A stretch of DNA of 64,000 bases from Streptomyces albicerus (GCF_008905045.1 NZ_VWMY01000013.1:121306-185305), one strand, 5' to 3'; counted from the stretch's first letter, positions 25,597-34,115 are shown. Made by a program: numbers and translations. The notes: generated by a model from the letters alone, not told the origin.

Positions 25597-25776
25597 ATGG
25601 GCTGGACGCACGACTACAGTGACGCAGCACGAAACCGCCGCTCGGCCAGTGGCCTGAGCTCCCATCAGAGGGGTGCCCCGCAGCTGCAGGGCACCGATCC
25701 TCGGATGGGAATCCCGCACATTCTGAGGCGCCGGGCCCGCTGGGTCTCGGCGCGCCTGCGTCACCCTCGCGGCTGA
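25597..25776 (+). CDS. Small basic protein, 59 aa, unknown function
   Basis: A short frame in the 409-bp gap between the hydrolase gene and marP. The product begins MGWTHDYSDAARNRR and ends with a basic helix-like segment RRRARWVSARLRHPRG; there are no Cys and no membrane segment. GC3 is about 80% and the composition (DYSDAARNRRS, GTDPRMGIPHILRRRARW) looks like a real small protein rather than a shadow. The ribosome binding site is poor. It overlaps a minus-strand frame of low quality that I discarded. The remainder of the gap (25432-25596 and 25777-25840) holds only imperfect short repeats. Confidence 0.5.
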   Translation: MGWTHDYSDAARNRRSASGLSSHQRGAPQLQGTDPRMGIPHILRRRARWVSARLRHPRG

Positions 25777-25840
25777 ACCCCGCGGGTCGTTCCCGGTGTG
25801 ATCCTCGCGGCCGAACCCTGCGGCGCCCCGAGCTTCCCGG

Positions 25841-27040
25841 TCAGAGCGCGCAGCTGTCGCTGTCCACCTGCTGGTTGGCGGTGCGACCCTTGGTGATGTC
25901 CTCCTGGACCTCGTCCACGGTCAGCGCGTAACCCGTCTCGGCGCTGTCGAGGGACTTCGCGAAGATCACGCCGTACACCTTGCCGTCCGCGGCGAGCAGC
26001 GGGCCGCCGGAGTTGCCCTGGCGCACGGTCGCGTAGAGCGAGTAGACGTCTCGGCGCACGGTGCCGCGGTGGTAGATGTCCGGGCCGTTGGCCGTGATGG
26101 GACCGCGCACACGCGCCGCGTTGACCGTGTACGAGCCGTTCTCCGGGAAGCCCGCGACGATCGCGTCGTCTCCCCGCGACGCCTCCTTGGTGGCGAACTG
26201 CAGGGCCGGCGCGTTCAGATCGGGTACGTCGAGTACGGCGATGTCGCGCTCCCAGTCGTAGAGCACGACCTTCGCGGCGTACCGCTTGCCCTCGCCGCCT
26301 ATCTGCACGTACGGCTCGTCCACGCCGCCCACCACATGGGCGTTGGTCATCACACGGCGCTGACCGAAGACGAAGCCGGTGCCTTCGAGGACCTTGCCGC
26401 AGCTCTGGGCGGTGCCGGTGACCTTGACGATGGAGCGCTGGGCGCGGGCGGCGACCGGGCTGCTCGCGAGGGCCGGGTCGGGGGGCTCCACCTCGTTGAT
26501 CGGCTCGTTCTGGAAGGGGCTGAAGACCTGCGGGAAGCCGTTCTGCGCGAGGACCGAGGAGAAGTCCGCGAACCAGGTGTCGGCCTGGGCGGGCAGAGCC
26601 CGGGACACACCTTGCAGCACCTTCGAGTTCCGGACCTCCTTGCCGAGCGTCGGCAGCGTCGTACCGGCCAGGGCCGAGCCGATCAGCCAGGCCACGAGGA
26701 GCATCGCCACGACGTTGACGAGGGCGCCGCCCGTGGCGTCCAGGGCTCGGGCCGGGGACCAGGTGATGTACCGGCGCAGCTTGTTGCCCAGGTGGGTCGT
26801 GAGGGCCTGGCCGACCGAGGCGCAGACGATCACGACGACCACGGCGACGACGGCGGCGGTCGTGCCCACATTCGCGTCGTCCGTCACCGCGCCCCAGATG
26901 ACGGGCAGGAGGTAGACAGCGACGAGGCCGCCGCCCAGGAAGCCGATCACCGACAGGATGCCGACGACGAACCCCTGGCGATAGCCCACGATCGCGAACC
27001 ACACGGCGGCGACCAGCAACAGGATGTCCAGCACGTTCAC
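25841..27040 (-). CDS. marP: MarP-family membrane-anchored serine protease
   Basis: A 399-residue trypsin-like protease with an N-terminal CvpA-like domain of four membrane helices (residues 1-160). The protease domain has His in MTNAHVVGG (near 233), Asp in WERDIAVLD (near 264) and Ser in RQGNSGGPL (near 341). Cysteines in AQSCGKVLEG and in the C-terminal SDSCAL are placed like the redox-sensitive disulfide of mycobacterial MarP. In M. tuberculosis MarP is needed for acid and oxidative-stress resistance through cleavage of a peptidoglycan hydrolase; a cell-wall role is inferred here. GTG 27040 is chosen to match the usual length of about 397 residues; the open frame extends 34 codons further. 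Confidence 0.94.
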   Translation of the reverse strand: MNVLDILLLVAAVWFAIVGYRQGFVVGILSVIGFLGGGLVAVYLLPVIWGAVTDDANVGTTAAVVAVVVVIVCASVGQALTTHLGNKLRRYITWSPARALDATGGALVNVVAMLLVAWLIGSALAGTTLPTLGKEVRNSKVLQGVSRALPAQADTWFADFSSVLAQNGFPQVFSPFQNEPINEVEPPDPALASSPVAARAQRSIVKVTGTAQSCGKVLEGTGFVFGQRRVMTNAHVVGGVDEPYVQIGGEGKRYAAKVVLYDWERDIAVLDVPDLNAPALQFATKEASRGDDAIVAGFPENGSYTVNAARVRGPITANGPDIYHRGTVRRDVYSLYATVRQGNSGGPLLAADGKVYGVIFAKSLDSAETGYALTVDEVQEDITKGRTANQQVDSDSCAL

Positions 27041-27160
27041 TGCTTCAAGCCTCGCCTCATCACTTTGCGGTGGCCATGTCTCGGCCGGGGGTCCGGCCCG
27101 CGGCGCAGTCGCTGACAGGGGGAGCGCCCCCCGGGAAGACACAGCACGGGTGCCACCCTG

Positions 27161-27865
27161 TCATGCGCGCCAGTCCAGCGGGACCTGCTTGTCGCGGTCC
27201 CAAGGTCGCTCCCAGCCCGCGTAGTGCAGGAGGCGGTCGATGATGCCGGCCGTGAAGCCCCAGACGAGGGCGGATTCGACCAGGAATGCCGGACCTTGGT
27301 GGCCGCTGGGGTGGACTGTCGTCGCGCGGTTGGCCGGGTCCGTGAGATCCGCCACGGGGACGGTGAAGACCCGGGCCGTCTCGGCCGGATCGACCACGTC
27401 GACCGGCGTCGGCTCGCGCCACCAGCCCATGACCGGGGTGACCACGAAGCCGCTCACCGGGATGTAGAGCTTCGGGAGCACACCGAAGAGCTGGACACCT
27501 CGGGGGTCGAGTCCGGTCTCCTCCTCGGCCTCGCGCAGAGCGGCCCGCAGCGGCCCGTCGGCCTTCGGGTCGCCGTCCTCCGGGTCGAGGGCGCCGCCGG
27601 GGAAGGACGGCTGCCCGGCATGCGATCTGAGCGAGCTGGCCCGCTCCATGAGCAGCAGTTCAGGCCCGCGCTCTCCCTCGCCGAACAGGATCAGCACGGC
27701 GGACTGGCGTCCCGCGCCGTCCTCCGGCGGCAGGAAGCGGCTCAGCTGGAGCGGCTCCACCGTCTCGACGGCGCGCACCACCGGGTCCAGCCAGCCCGGC
27801 AGGCCGTCCTTGGTCAGCACCAGATCGCCGTCCTGCATGTCGTGCGTGTGACTCGCGCGCGTCAT
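27161..27865 (-). CDS. NUDIX CoA pyrophosphatase (NudL-like)
   Basis: A 234-residue NUDIX hydrolase. The UPF0035/CoA-specific motif LLLMERASSLRSHAGQPSFPGGALDPEDGD precedes the NUDIX box ending in LREAEEETGLD, so it probably cleaves CoA or acyl-CoA to adenosine 3',5'-bisphosphate and phosphopantetheine. ATG 27865 has GGGGG nearby; GTG 27871 is an in-frame alternative. It lies between nth and marP on the same strand, an arrangement shared with mycobacteria (nth, NUDIX, marP), so the three may form a stress-linked unit. Confidence 0.93.
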   Translation of the reverse strand: MTRASHTHDMQDGDLVLTKDGLPGWLDPVVRAVETVEPLQLSRFLPPEDGAGRQSAVLILFGEGERGPELLLMERASSLRSHAGQPSFPGGALDPEDGDPKADGPLRAALREAEEETGLDPRGVQLFGVLPKLYIPVSGFVVTPVMGWWREPTPVDVVDPAETARVFTVPVADLTDPANRATTVHPSGHQGPAFLVESALVWGFTAGIIDRLLHYAGWERPWDRDKQVPLDWRA

Positions 27866-27917
27866 CGCCACCCCCGTTCTGCTGCTCTCAACGCCCGCGG
27901 GTCCGCAGATCGTTCCG

Positions 27918-29081
27918 TCATTCCGTCCCCACCGGGGGTGAACCCGGCATGGGCGCCCCCAGCGGCGGGGCGGGGATGCCGCCCGCGTCGAGATACGCCT
28001 GCGGAGGGTTGAGGCGCTGGCCCGGGAAGCCGCCCTTCTCGTACTTCAGGAGCTTCTTCGCCTTCTCCGGGTCCGTCTCGCCCTCTCCGTACGCCGGGCA
28101 GAGCGGGGCGATCGGGCAGGCGCCGCAGGCGGGCTTGCGGGCGTGGCAGATGCGGCGGCCGTGGAAGATCACGTGGTGCGAGAGCATCGTCCACTCGCTC
28201 TTCGGGAAGAGCGCGCCGACGGCCGCCTCGATCTTGTCCGGCTCCTTCGCGTCGGTCCACTGCCAGCGCCGTACGAGCCGCTGAAAGTGGGTGTCCACGG
28301 TGAGTCCCGGACGTCCGAAGGCGTTGCCCAGCACCACGAAGGCGGTCTTGCGACCCACACCGGGGAGCTTGACGAGGTCTTCGAGGCGGCCGGGGACCTC
28401 GCCGCCGAAGTCGTCCCGCAGGGCCTTGGAGAGGCCTATCACCGACTTGGTCTTGGCCCGGAAGAACCCCGTCGGCCGGAGGATCTCCTCGACCTCCTCC
28501 GGGTTCGCCGCGGCCAGGTCCTCGGGGGTCGGGTACTTCGCGAAGAGCGCCGGCGTCGTCTGGTTCACCCTCAGGTCCGTCGTCTGCGCCGACAGGACCG
28601 TGGCGATCACCAGCTGGAAGGGGTTCTCGAAGTCCAGCTCCGGGTGGGCGTACGGATACACCTCGGCGAGCTCACGGTTGATACGGCGGGCCCGGCGGAC
28701 GAGAGCGGTGTGCGACTCGTTCCGGGGAGGCTTGGCGGGAGTCACTTTGGCGGGGGCGGCTTTCTTGGCGGGCGCCTTCGACGGAGCGCTCTTCTTGGCG
28801 GCTTTCTCGACGGACTTCTTGGCGGTCTTCTTCGGGGCAGCTTTCTTGGCGGCCGCGGCTTTCCTCGCGGACGCGGCCTTCTTGGCGGACGCGGCCATCT
28901 CCGTGGCCGCAGCCCCGGCGGCCTTCCCGGCAGCCCCCGCCGACCTCTTCGCCGACCCCGACGCTGCCGCTTTTGTCGTTTTCTTCGCTCCGCCGGAGGC
29001 CTGTTCGCCCACAGCGGAATCGCGACGTACAACCACCCGCCCAGCCTCCTTGGCCTGTGCTCTCACCGGCGATTTGGACAC
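27918..29081 (-). CDS. nth: Endonuclease III with long Lys/Ala-rich N-terminal tail
   Basis: A bifunctional DNA glycosylase/AP lyase that removes oxidised pyrimidines. Total length is 387 residues against about 210-260 for typical Nth. The catalytic part (from about residue 130) has the helix-hairpin-helix [14 protein letters not shown] with the Schiff-base Lys near 242, TVDTHFQRL with the catalytic Asp near 261, and the [4Fe-4S] cluster C-x6-C-x2-C-x5-C ([17 protein letters not shown], about 311-328). Residues 30-125 are an AKK/AAK-rich histone-H1-like tail with repeated AKKAAP and SAKKAA units. GTG 29081 follows a TAGGCT hexamer by six bases with no ribosome binding site, suggesting a leaderless mRNA. 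Confidence 0.96.
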   Translation of the reverse strand: MSKSPVRAQAKEAGRVVVRRDSAVGEQASGGAKKTTKAAASGSAKRSAGAAGKAAGAAATEMAASAKKAASARKAAAAKKAAPKKTAKKSVEKAAKKSAPSKAPAKKAAPAKVTPAKPPRNESHTALVRRARRINRELAEVYPYAHPELDFENPFQLVIATVLSAQTTDLRVNQTTPALFAKYPTPEDLAAANPEEVEEILRPTGFFRAKTKSVIGLSKALRDDFGGEVPGRLEDLVKLPGVGRKTAFVVLGNAFGRPGLTVDTHFQRLVRRWQWTDAKEPDKIEAAVGALFPKSEWTMLSHHVIFHGRRICHARKPACGACPIAPLCPAYGEGETDPEKAKKLLKYEKGGFPGQRLNPPQAYLDAGGIPAPPLGAPMPGSPPVGTE

Positions 29082-29183
29082 CCGGCCAGCCTAGAGCCCA
29101 CCACTGACATCCGCCCCGGCCCTCCGAGATCGGCCCCCAATTGGCCCCCTGCCGCACTGCCGGACACACCTGTGCGGCAGACT

Positions 29184-29197
29184 TGTGACTGATCACA
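29184..29197. promoter_or_regulatory. Crp-type palindrome upstream of crp
   Basis: TGTGACTGATCACA (TGTGA-N4-TCACA) lies about 90 bp upstream of the crp start, in the region shared with divergent nth. The core fits the GTG-N6-CAC pattern of actinobacterial Crp sites, with a shorter spacer than the classic N6 site. Autoregulation is a reasonable inference. Confidence 0.5.
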
Positions 29198-29286
29198 CTG
29201 TTTGGACCGTCCGGCAAGATGGGGAACACGGTCCCCGGCACACGGGGGAGCAAGATCCCCTGAGCAGGTCGACAAGGAGAGAACTC

Positions 29287-29961
29287 GTGGACGACGTTCT
29301 GCGGCGCGCCCCACTCTTCGCGGCGCTCGATGACGAGCAGGCCGCGGAGCTCCGCGCCTCCATGAGTGAGGTGACCCTCGCGCGCGGTGACGCGCTTTTC
29401 CACGAGGGTGACCCCGGTGACCGCCTGTACGTGGTCACCGAGGGCAAGGTGAAGCTCCACCGCACATCACCCGACGGCCGCGAGAACATGCTGGCGGTCC
29501 TCGGCCCCGGCGAGCTCATCGGCGAGCTGTCGCTGTTCGACCCGGGCCCGCGCACGGCGACCGCCACCGCGCTGACCGAGGTGAAGCTGCTCGGCCTCGG
29601 CCACGGCGACCTCCAGCCCTGGCTGAACGCGCGACCCGAGGTGGCCGCCGCACTGCTGCGCGCCGTCGCCCGGCGCCTGCGCAAGACCAACGACCAGATG
29701 TCCGACCTGGTCTTCTCCGACGTGCCGGGCCGGGTGGCCCGCGCGCTCCTGGACCTCTCGCGCCGCTTCGGCGTGCAGTCCGAGGAGGGCATCCACGTCG
29801 TGCACGACCTGACCCAGGAGGAGCTGGCCCAGCTCGTCGGCGCCTCCCGCGAGACGGTCAACAAGGCGCTCGCCGACTTCGCGGGCCGCGGCTGGCTCCG
29901 CCTGGAGGCCCGCGCGGTGATCCTGCTGGACGTGGAGCGCCTCGCGAAGCGCTCGCGTTAG
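29287..29961 (+). CDS. crp: Crp/Fnr-family transcriptional regulator Crp
   Basis: A 224-residue regulator, the same length as S. coelicolor Crp. Residues 1-120 are the cyclic-nucleotide domain (FHEGDPGDRLYVVTEGKVKL, GELIGELSLFDPGPRTATA with the ligand-pocket GE and Arg), and the C-terminal winged helix carries LTQEELAQLVGASRETVNKAL near 175-195. In Streptomyces Crp controls germination, growth and antibiotic synthesis. GTG 29287 has AAGGAGAG upstream. A candidate Crp palindrome lies about 90 bp before the start, and a perfect terminator follows. Confidence 0.97.
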   Translation: MDDVLRRAPLFAALDDEQAAELRASMSEVTLARGDALFHEGDPGDRLYVVTEGKVKLHRTSPDGRENMLAVLGPGELIGELSLFDPGPRTATATALTEVKLLGLGHGDLQPWLNARPEVAAALLRAVARRLRKTNDQMSDLVFSDVPGRVARALLDLSRRFGVQSEEGIHVVHDLTQEELAQLVGASRETVNKALADFAGRGWLRLEARAVILLDVERLAKRSR

Positions 29962-29979
29962 CCAAGCGTCTTCTTACTG

Positions 29980-30007
29980 AAGGGCCCTGCCACGTGGCAG
30001 GGCCCTT
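29980..30007 (+). terminator. Terminator after crp
   Basis: Perfect 13-bp stem AAGGGCCCTGCCA / TGGCAGGGCCCTT with a two-base loop, 18 bp after the crp stop. Confidence 0.9.
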
Positions 30008-30034
30008 CTCGTACCGCCGGGTCGGGGCCTAGGG

Positions 30035-30740
30035 GTGGGGACGTACGAGGACAGAGCACCGGAGTCGGTCCGGACGCCGCCGTCACGGTCGTGGCTCCCG
30101 TGGCGGCACCGTTCGGCCGAGCCGCTGTGGAAGTCCCCGTACGAGCAGGGCGACCGGGGCGAGCCGCTGGGCGAATGGCTGACCGACGGGACGGCCGCCC
30201 TGGTGCGCTTCGACCGCGTGGAGGCGTACGACGCGGCGAGAGGGCGGCCGCGGTGGACCTGGCAGCCGCCGGACGCCGAGGTGGTCGCCGGACGCCGAGG
30301 TGGTCGCCTGCGCCGCGCGGGGGCGCCGAGGACGGCGTCGGTGTCCTCCTGCACTACGACGACGGGGACGCCGCCCCCGAGCGGGTACGCGTCTGCGCGC
30401 TCGACCTCGGATCGGGCGAGATGCTCTGGTCGCGGGAGCAGGACGCGAAGTGGCTGGGGTCGCCCAGTAGACCCCTGGTCCTCGAACTGCCGCACCCTTA
30501 CGAGAAGTTCGGGCCCCGGATTGCTGTGGCCTGCGGCGCGCTCGCCGTCGAGTTCGTGTCTCTGGACGAGGATCCCGACAAGGCGACGTGTTCGACCCCG
30601 CCGACGGCCGCGTCGTGGCACACCGTCGGCTGCCCGGATTCAGCTTCCGGGCCCGTTCCACCGCATCCGGCGACCGTCTCGCCGTGGTCTGTACGGCGGT
30701 CAAGGACACCCACCGACTGCGCGTGTTCCGCTGGAAATGA
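30035..30740 (+). pseudogene. Frame-broken PQQ/WD40-like gene
   Basis: Coding signal is strong but jumps between all three frames. Frame 1 reads from GTG 30035 (LWKSPYEQGDRGEPLGEW, then ALVRFDRVEAYDAARGRPRW) to about 30285. A second frame reads from about 30320 (EDGVGVLLHYDDGDAAPERV, then LEWLGSP-like text and VSLDEDPDK) to about 30590. A third reads GRVVAHRRLPGFSFRARSTA and VCTAVKDTHRLRVFRWK to TGA 30738-30740. The first shift coincides with a 19-bp tandem duplication (unit GCCGGACGCCGAGGTGGTC) at 30268-30305 plus what looks like one extra G in the G run at 30318. The residues suggest a cytoplasmic beta-propeller-like protein. It is inactivated in this strain unless the sequence has errors. 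Confidence 0.8.
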
Positions 30741-30776
30741 CATGAACCCGCGGCCCGGACGCTGCACAGTGGTCCC

Positions 30777-31583
30777 ATGCCGAACAGAGGGCTCGACGCC
30801 CAGGGGTACATCGAACGCGAGGGCTCCCTGGGACGGATCCCGCGCGCGTTCCGGCCCGTCGTGGCCGCGGCCCGCGACCGGGTGCTGGACGTCTTCGGGG
30901 CGCGGCTGCACAGCGCGTACCTGTACGGGTCGATTCCGCGCGGCACCGCGCGCGTGGGCCGCTCCGACCTCGATCTGCTGCTCGCCCTGCGCGAGGAGCC
31001 CACGGACGCGGACCGGGCGGACGCGCGCACGCTCGACGAAGCGCTCGACAAGGAGTTCGCGCAGATCGACGGGGCCGGGACGCTGCTGGTCGGCCGGGCG
31101 CAGGTGCTGAGCGACCTGGAGAGGCACGACCTCGGGTGGTTCGTGGCCTGTCTGTGTACGCCGCTGCTGGGCGAGGACCTCGCCGAGTACCTGCCGCGCT
31201 ACCGGCCCGACTCCCTCCTCGCCCGCGAGACGAACGGCGACCTCGCGCTGTTCCTCCCGCGCTGGCGCGAGCGGATCGCCGAGGCGGACGCCTCTGAGGA
31301 GGCCCTGCGGCCCCTCGCGCGCTATATGTCGCGCCATCTCGTACGCACCGGCTTCACCCTCGTCATGCCCCGCTGGAACGGCTGGACGAGCGATCTGACG
31401 GAGATGGCCGAGGTGTTCGGCGCGTACTACCCGGAGCAGGCCGCCCAGATGCGGGAGGCGGCCGTCGTGGCGTACGAGCCGGTCGGCGACCTCGCCGTCC
31501 TGCGCCCGTACGTCGACGATCTCGGGCCGTGGCTCGCCGAGGAGTACGCGCGCGTGCACGGCATCAAGAAACCGCGCCCCTAG
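30777..31583 (+). CDS. Nucleotidyltransferase-fold protein (aminoglycoside adenylyltransferase-like)
   Basis: A 268-residue protein with the Pol-beta nucleotidyltransferase signature YGSIPRGTARVGRSDLDLLLAL (near residues 49-70), including the paired Asp of the metal site. The rest is helical and resembles DUF4111/AadA-type C-terminal domains. Whether it modifies antibiotics, proteins or nothing is unknown; such genes are common and rarely tied to resistance. It begins 37 bp after the broken gene upstream and has no obvious partner. Confidence 0.88.
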   Translation: MPNRGLDAQGYIEREGSLGRIPRAFRPVVAAARDRVLDVFGARLHSAYLYGSIPRGTARVGRSDLDLLLALREEPTDADRADARTLDEALDKEFAQIDGAGTLLVGRAQVLSDLERHDLGWFVACLCTPLLGEDLAEYLPRYRPDSLLARETNGDLALFLPRWRERIAEADASEEALRPLARYMSRHLVRTGFTLVMPRWNGWTSDLTEMAEVFGAYYPEQAAQMREAAVVAYEPVGDLAVLRPYVDDLGPWLAEEYARVHGIKKPRP

Positions 31584-31639
31584 GGAGGGCTCAACCCTGG
31601 GGAGGCCTTATCGGGCCTCGGCCCGCCCTCTCACCGTCG

Positions 31640-32479
31640 TCACGCCTCCTCGATGAGCCCGTGCTCCCGGAGATAGTCCAGCTGCGCCCGTACCGACAGC
31701 TCCGCAGCCGGCCACAGGGAGCGGTCGACATCGGCGTAGACGTGGGCGACGACCTGGGACGGCGTCGTGTAGCCGTCCTCGACCGCCGTCTCCACCTGGG
31801 CGAGGCGGTGGGCGCGGTGGGCGAGGTAGAACTCGACGACGCCCTGGGCGTCCTCCAGGACGGGCCCGTGGCCCGGCAGGACCGTGTGCACGCCGTCGTC
31901 GACCGTCAGGGACCTGAGCCGCCGCAGGGAGTCCAGGTAGTCGCCCAGGCGCCCGTCGGGGTGCGCGACGACCGTGGTGCCCCGGCCCAGGATCGTGTCG
32001 CCGGTCAGGACGGCCCGGTCGGCGGGCAGATGGAAGCAGAGCGAGTCGGCGGTGTGGCCCGGGGTCGGTACGACGCGCAACTCCAGGCCGCCCGTGGTGA
32101 TCACGTTCCCGGCCGCCAGGCCCTCGTCGCCGAGCCGCAGCGCCGGGTCGAGCGCACGCACCTTCGTGCCCGTCAGCTCCGCGAACCGCGCGGCGCCCTC
32201 CGCGTGGTCCGGGTGCCCGTGCGTCAGAAGGGTCAGCGCGACCCGTTTGCCGGCCTTCTCGGCGATGTCGACGACGTTCCGCAGGTGTACGTCGTCCAGG
32301 GGCCCCGGGTCGATCACCACCGCCAGCTCGGAGTCCGGCTCGGCCACGATCCAGGTGTTCGTGCCGTCCAGGGTCATCGCGGACGCGTTGGGCGCGAGGA
32401 CGTTGACGGCGCGGGGGGTGGCGGGGCCCGAGAGGACCCCGCCCCGTGGCTGGCCGGGGAGGGCTGCGGCGTCGGTCAT
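31640..32479 (-). CDS. Metallo-beta-lactamase-fold hydrolase
   Basis: A 279-residue MBL-fold enzyme of the LACTB2/glyoxalase II-like group. Metal-binding motif THGHPDHAEG is near residues 84-93, further ligands are in VPTPGHTADSLCFHL and VLTGDTILGRG, and LPGHGPV near 203. A C-terminal winged-helix-like segment (YADVDRSLWPAAELSVRAQLDYLREHGLI) is typical of LACTB2-like proteins. The start ATG 32479 lies inside the stop of a 13-codon mini-ORF, which itself starts inside the stop of the upstream NUDIX gene, so expression is probably coupled to NUDIX translation. Confidence 0.93.
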   Translation of the reverse strand: MTDAAALPGQPRGGVLSGPATPRAVNVLAPNASAMTLDGTNTWIVAEPDSELAVVIDPGPLDDVHLRNVVDIAEKAGKRVALTLLTHGHPDHAEGAARFAELTGTKVRALDPALRLGDEGLAAGNVITTGGLELRVVPTPGHTADSLCFHLPADRAVLTGDTILGRGTTVVAHPDGRLGDYLDSLRRLRSLTVDDGVHTVLPGHGPVLEDAQGVVEFYLAHRAHRLAQVETAVEDGYTTPSQVVAHVYADVDRSLWPAAELSVRAQLDYLREHGLIEEA

Positions 32480-32517
32480 GCGAGGGCGCCTTCCATCGGA
32501 GCGGCGGCGTGGGTCAT
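32476..32517 (-). other. 13-codon mini-ORF bridging NUDIX and MBL genes
   Basis: MTHAAAPMEGALA, then stop. Its ATG overlaps the NUDIX stop (GCATGACC) and its stop overlaps the MBL start (GCATGACC again). The two junctions are near-identical over about 20 bases, which suggests the mini-ORF arose by a small duplication of the coupled junction. It may hand ribosomes from NUDIX to MBL. Confidence 0.5.
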
Positions 32518-33383
32518 GCGGAGGCTCCACCGGTCGGAATGTGTTTGGTGAACTCATCATGTCCCGGCCAGCTGAGGATCAGCTCGCCGTCCTCCAGGCG
32601 GGCCTTCGCCAGGACGGGCGCCATGTCGCGCTCCGGAGCGGCGGCGAGGGCCTCGGCGGCGGTGGCGTACGCGCCGAGCTGGCGCAGGGTCGCGATGGTG
32701 GGCGGCATCATCAGGAGGTCGCCCTTGTCGTAGCCGTCGGTCGCGTCCTCGGGGCGGATCCAGACGGTGCGGTCGGCCTCCGTGGAGGCGTTGCGGGTGC
32801 GCTGGCCCTCCGGGAGGGCGGCCACGAAGAACCAGGTGTCGTAGCGGCGGGGTTCGAACTCCGGGGTGATCCAGCGGGTCCAGGCGCCGAGGAGGTCGGA
32901 ACGCAGGACGAGCCCCCGGCGGTCCAGGAACTCGGCGAAGGAGACGTCACGGGCGACCAGGGCCACGCGGTCGGCCTCCCACTCGTCCCCGGTGGTGTCG
33001 CCGACCACGGTGTCCGGGGTGGGGCCCGCGAGTAGGACGCCCGCCTCCTCGTACGTCTCGCGCACCGCCGCGCAGACGATCGCCTGGGCGGAGGCCCCGT
33101 CGACGCCGAGCCGGGACGCCCACCACGCGCGCGGGGGGCCCGCCCAGCCGATCTGCCGGTCGTCGTCCCTGGGGTCCACACCGCCGCCGGGATAGGCGTA
33201 CGCGCCTCCGGCGAAGGCCATGGAGGCGCGTCTGCGCAGCATGTGCACGGCGGGGGTGGAGTCGGTGTCCTTGAGCAGGAGGACGGTGGCCGCCCGCCTG
33301 GGGGTGACCGGGGTGAGCGTGCCCTCCGCGAGCGCGCGGATTCTCTCGGGCCACTCCGGGGGATACCACTGCCCATTCGCCAT
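32514..33383 (-). CDS. NUDIX hydrolase (NUDT19-like)
   Basis: A 289-residue NUDIX protein. RRRASMAFAGGAYAYPGGGVDPRDDD is followed, after an insertion, by AVRETYEEAGVLL, the NUDIX helix. This long-insert layout is typical of the mammalian NUDT19/actinobacterial family that may act on CoA derivatives. The ATG at 33383 is preceded by TAGCCT with a six-base spacer and no ribosome binding site, so a leaderless mRNA is likely. It is first gene of a small unit with the MBL hydrolase. Confidence 0.93.
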   Translation of the reverse strand: MANGQWYPPEWPERIRALAEGTLTPVTPRRAATVLLLKDTDSTPAVHMLRRRASMAFAGGAYAYPGGGVDPRDDDRQIGWAGPPRAWWASRLGVDGASAQAIVCAAVRETYEEAGVLLAGPTPDTVVGDTTGDEWEADRVALVARDVSFAEFLDRRGLVLRSDLLGAWTRWITPEFEPRRYDTWFFVAALPEGQRTRNASTEADRTVWIRPEDATDGYDKGDLLMMPPTIATLRQLGAYATAAEALAAAPERDMAPVLAKARLEDGELILSWPGHDEFTKHIPTGGASA

Positions 33384-33489
33384 GGGCGGAGGCTATCCCG
33401 GAGTGAGCTGATGTTCGAGGGGCAACAATCGCCTCCCTATAGGGGCACGCTTACGCCTCGGTTCCCCATGGCGGCACGTGGAGGCATCC

Positions 33490-33957
33490 CTACGCCTCGG
33501 TCAGCTCCACCTGGATCTCGACCTCCACGGGCGCGTCCAGCGGAAGCACCGCCACACCGACCGCGCTGCGCGCGTGCACGCCCTTGTCGCCGAGAACCTC
33601 GCCCAGGAGTTCGCTCGCGCCGTTCAGGACGGCGGGCTGGCCCGTGAAGTCGGAGGCCGAGGCGACGAAGCCGACGACCTTCACCACGCGTGCGATGCGG
33701 TCGAGGTCACCCGCGACCGACTTGACCGCCGCGAGGGCGTTCAGCGCGCAGATGCGGGCCAGCTCCTTGGCCTCCTCCGGCGTGACTTCCGCGCCCACCT
33801 TGCCGGTGACCGGAAGCTTGCCTTCCACCATCGGGAGCTGGCCGGCCGTGTACACGTACACACCCGACTGCACCGCGGGCTGGTACGCGGCCAGCGGCGG
33901 CACGACGCCCGGCAGGGTCAGCCCGAGCTCGGCCAGCTTCGCCTCTACGGCGCTCAC
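33490..33957 (-). CDS. RidA-family protein
   Basis: A 155-residue YjgF/YER057c/RidA-superfamily protein, usually a deaminase of reactive enamine/imine intermediates. Readable features are the N-terminal KLAELGLTLPGVVPPLAAYQ, VYVYTAGQLPM, and the late VEIQVELTEA. The canonical catalytic Arg of RidA proper is not obvious, so it may belong to one of the Rid1-7 side groups. GTG 33957 overlaps the stop of the upstream DUF4177 gene (GTGA), so the two are coupled. Confidence 0.93.
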   Translation of the reverse strand: MSAVEAKLAELGLTLPGVVPPLAAYQPAVQSGVYVYTAGQLPMVEGKLPVTGKVGAEVTPEEAKELARICALNALAAVKSVAGDLDRIARVVKVVGFVASASDFTGQPAVLNGASELLGEVLGDKGVHARSAVGVAVLPLDAPVEVEIQVELTEA

Positions 33958-34115
33958 GCGGTCTTCTCGCGCTTCAGGTAGGCGACGAGCTGCTCGGGGT
34001 TGTTCGGCCCGGGCACGACCTGGACGAGCTCCCAGCCGTCCTCGCCCCAGGTGTCCAGAATCTGCTTCGTGGCATGGACGAGCAGCGGCACGGTTGCGTA
34101 TTCCCACTTGGTCAT
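33954..34115 (-). CDS. DUF4177-type small protein, 53 aa
   Basis: Starts MTKWEYATVPLLVHATKQIL and contains the family's LDTWGEDGWELVQVV core, ending YLKREKTA. Function unknown. ATG 34115 is preceded by TAAAGT with a seven-base spacer and no Shine-Dalgarno, pointing to a leaderless start. Its stop overlaps the start of the RidA gene. It is divergent from the ArsA-like pair. Confidence 0.9.
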   Translation of the reverse strand: MTKWEYATVPLLVHATKQILDTWGEDGWELVQVVPGPNNPEQLVAYLKREKTA

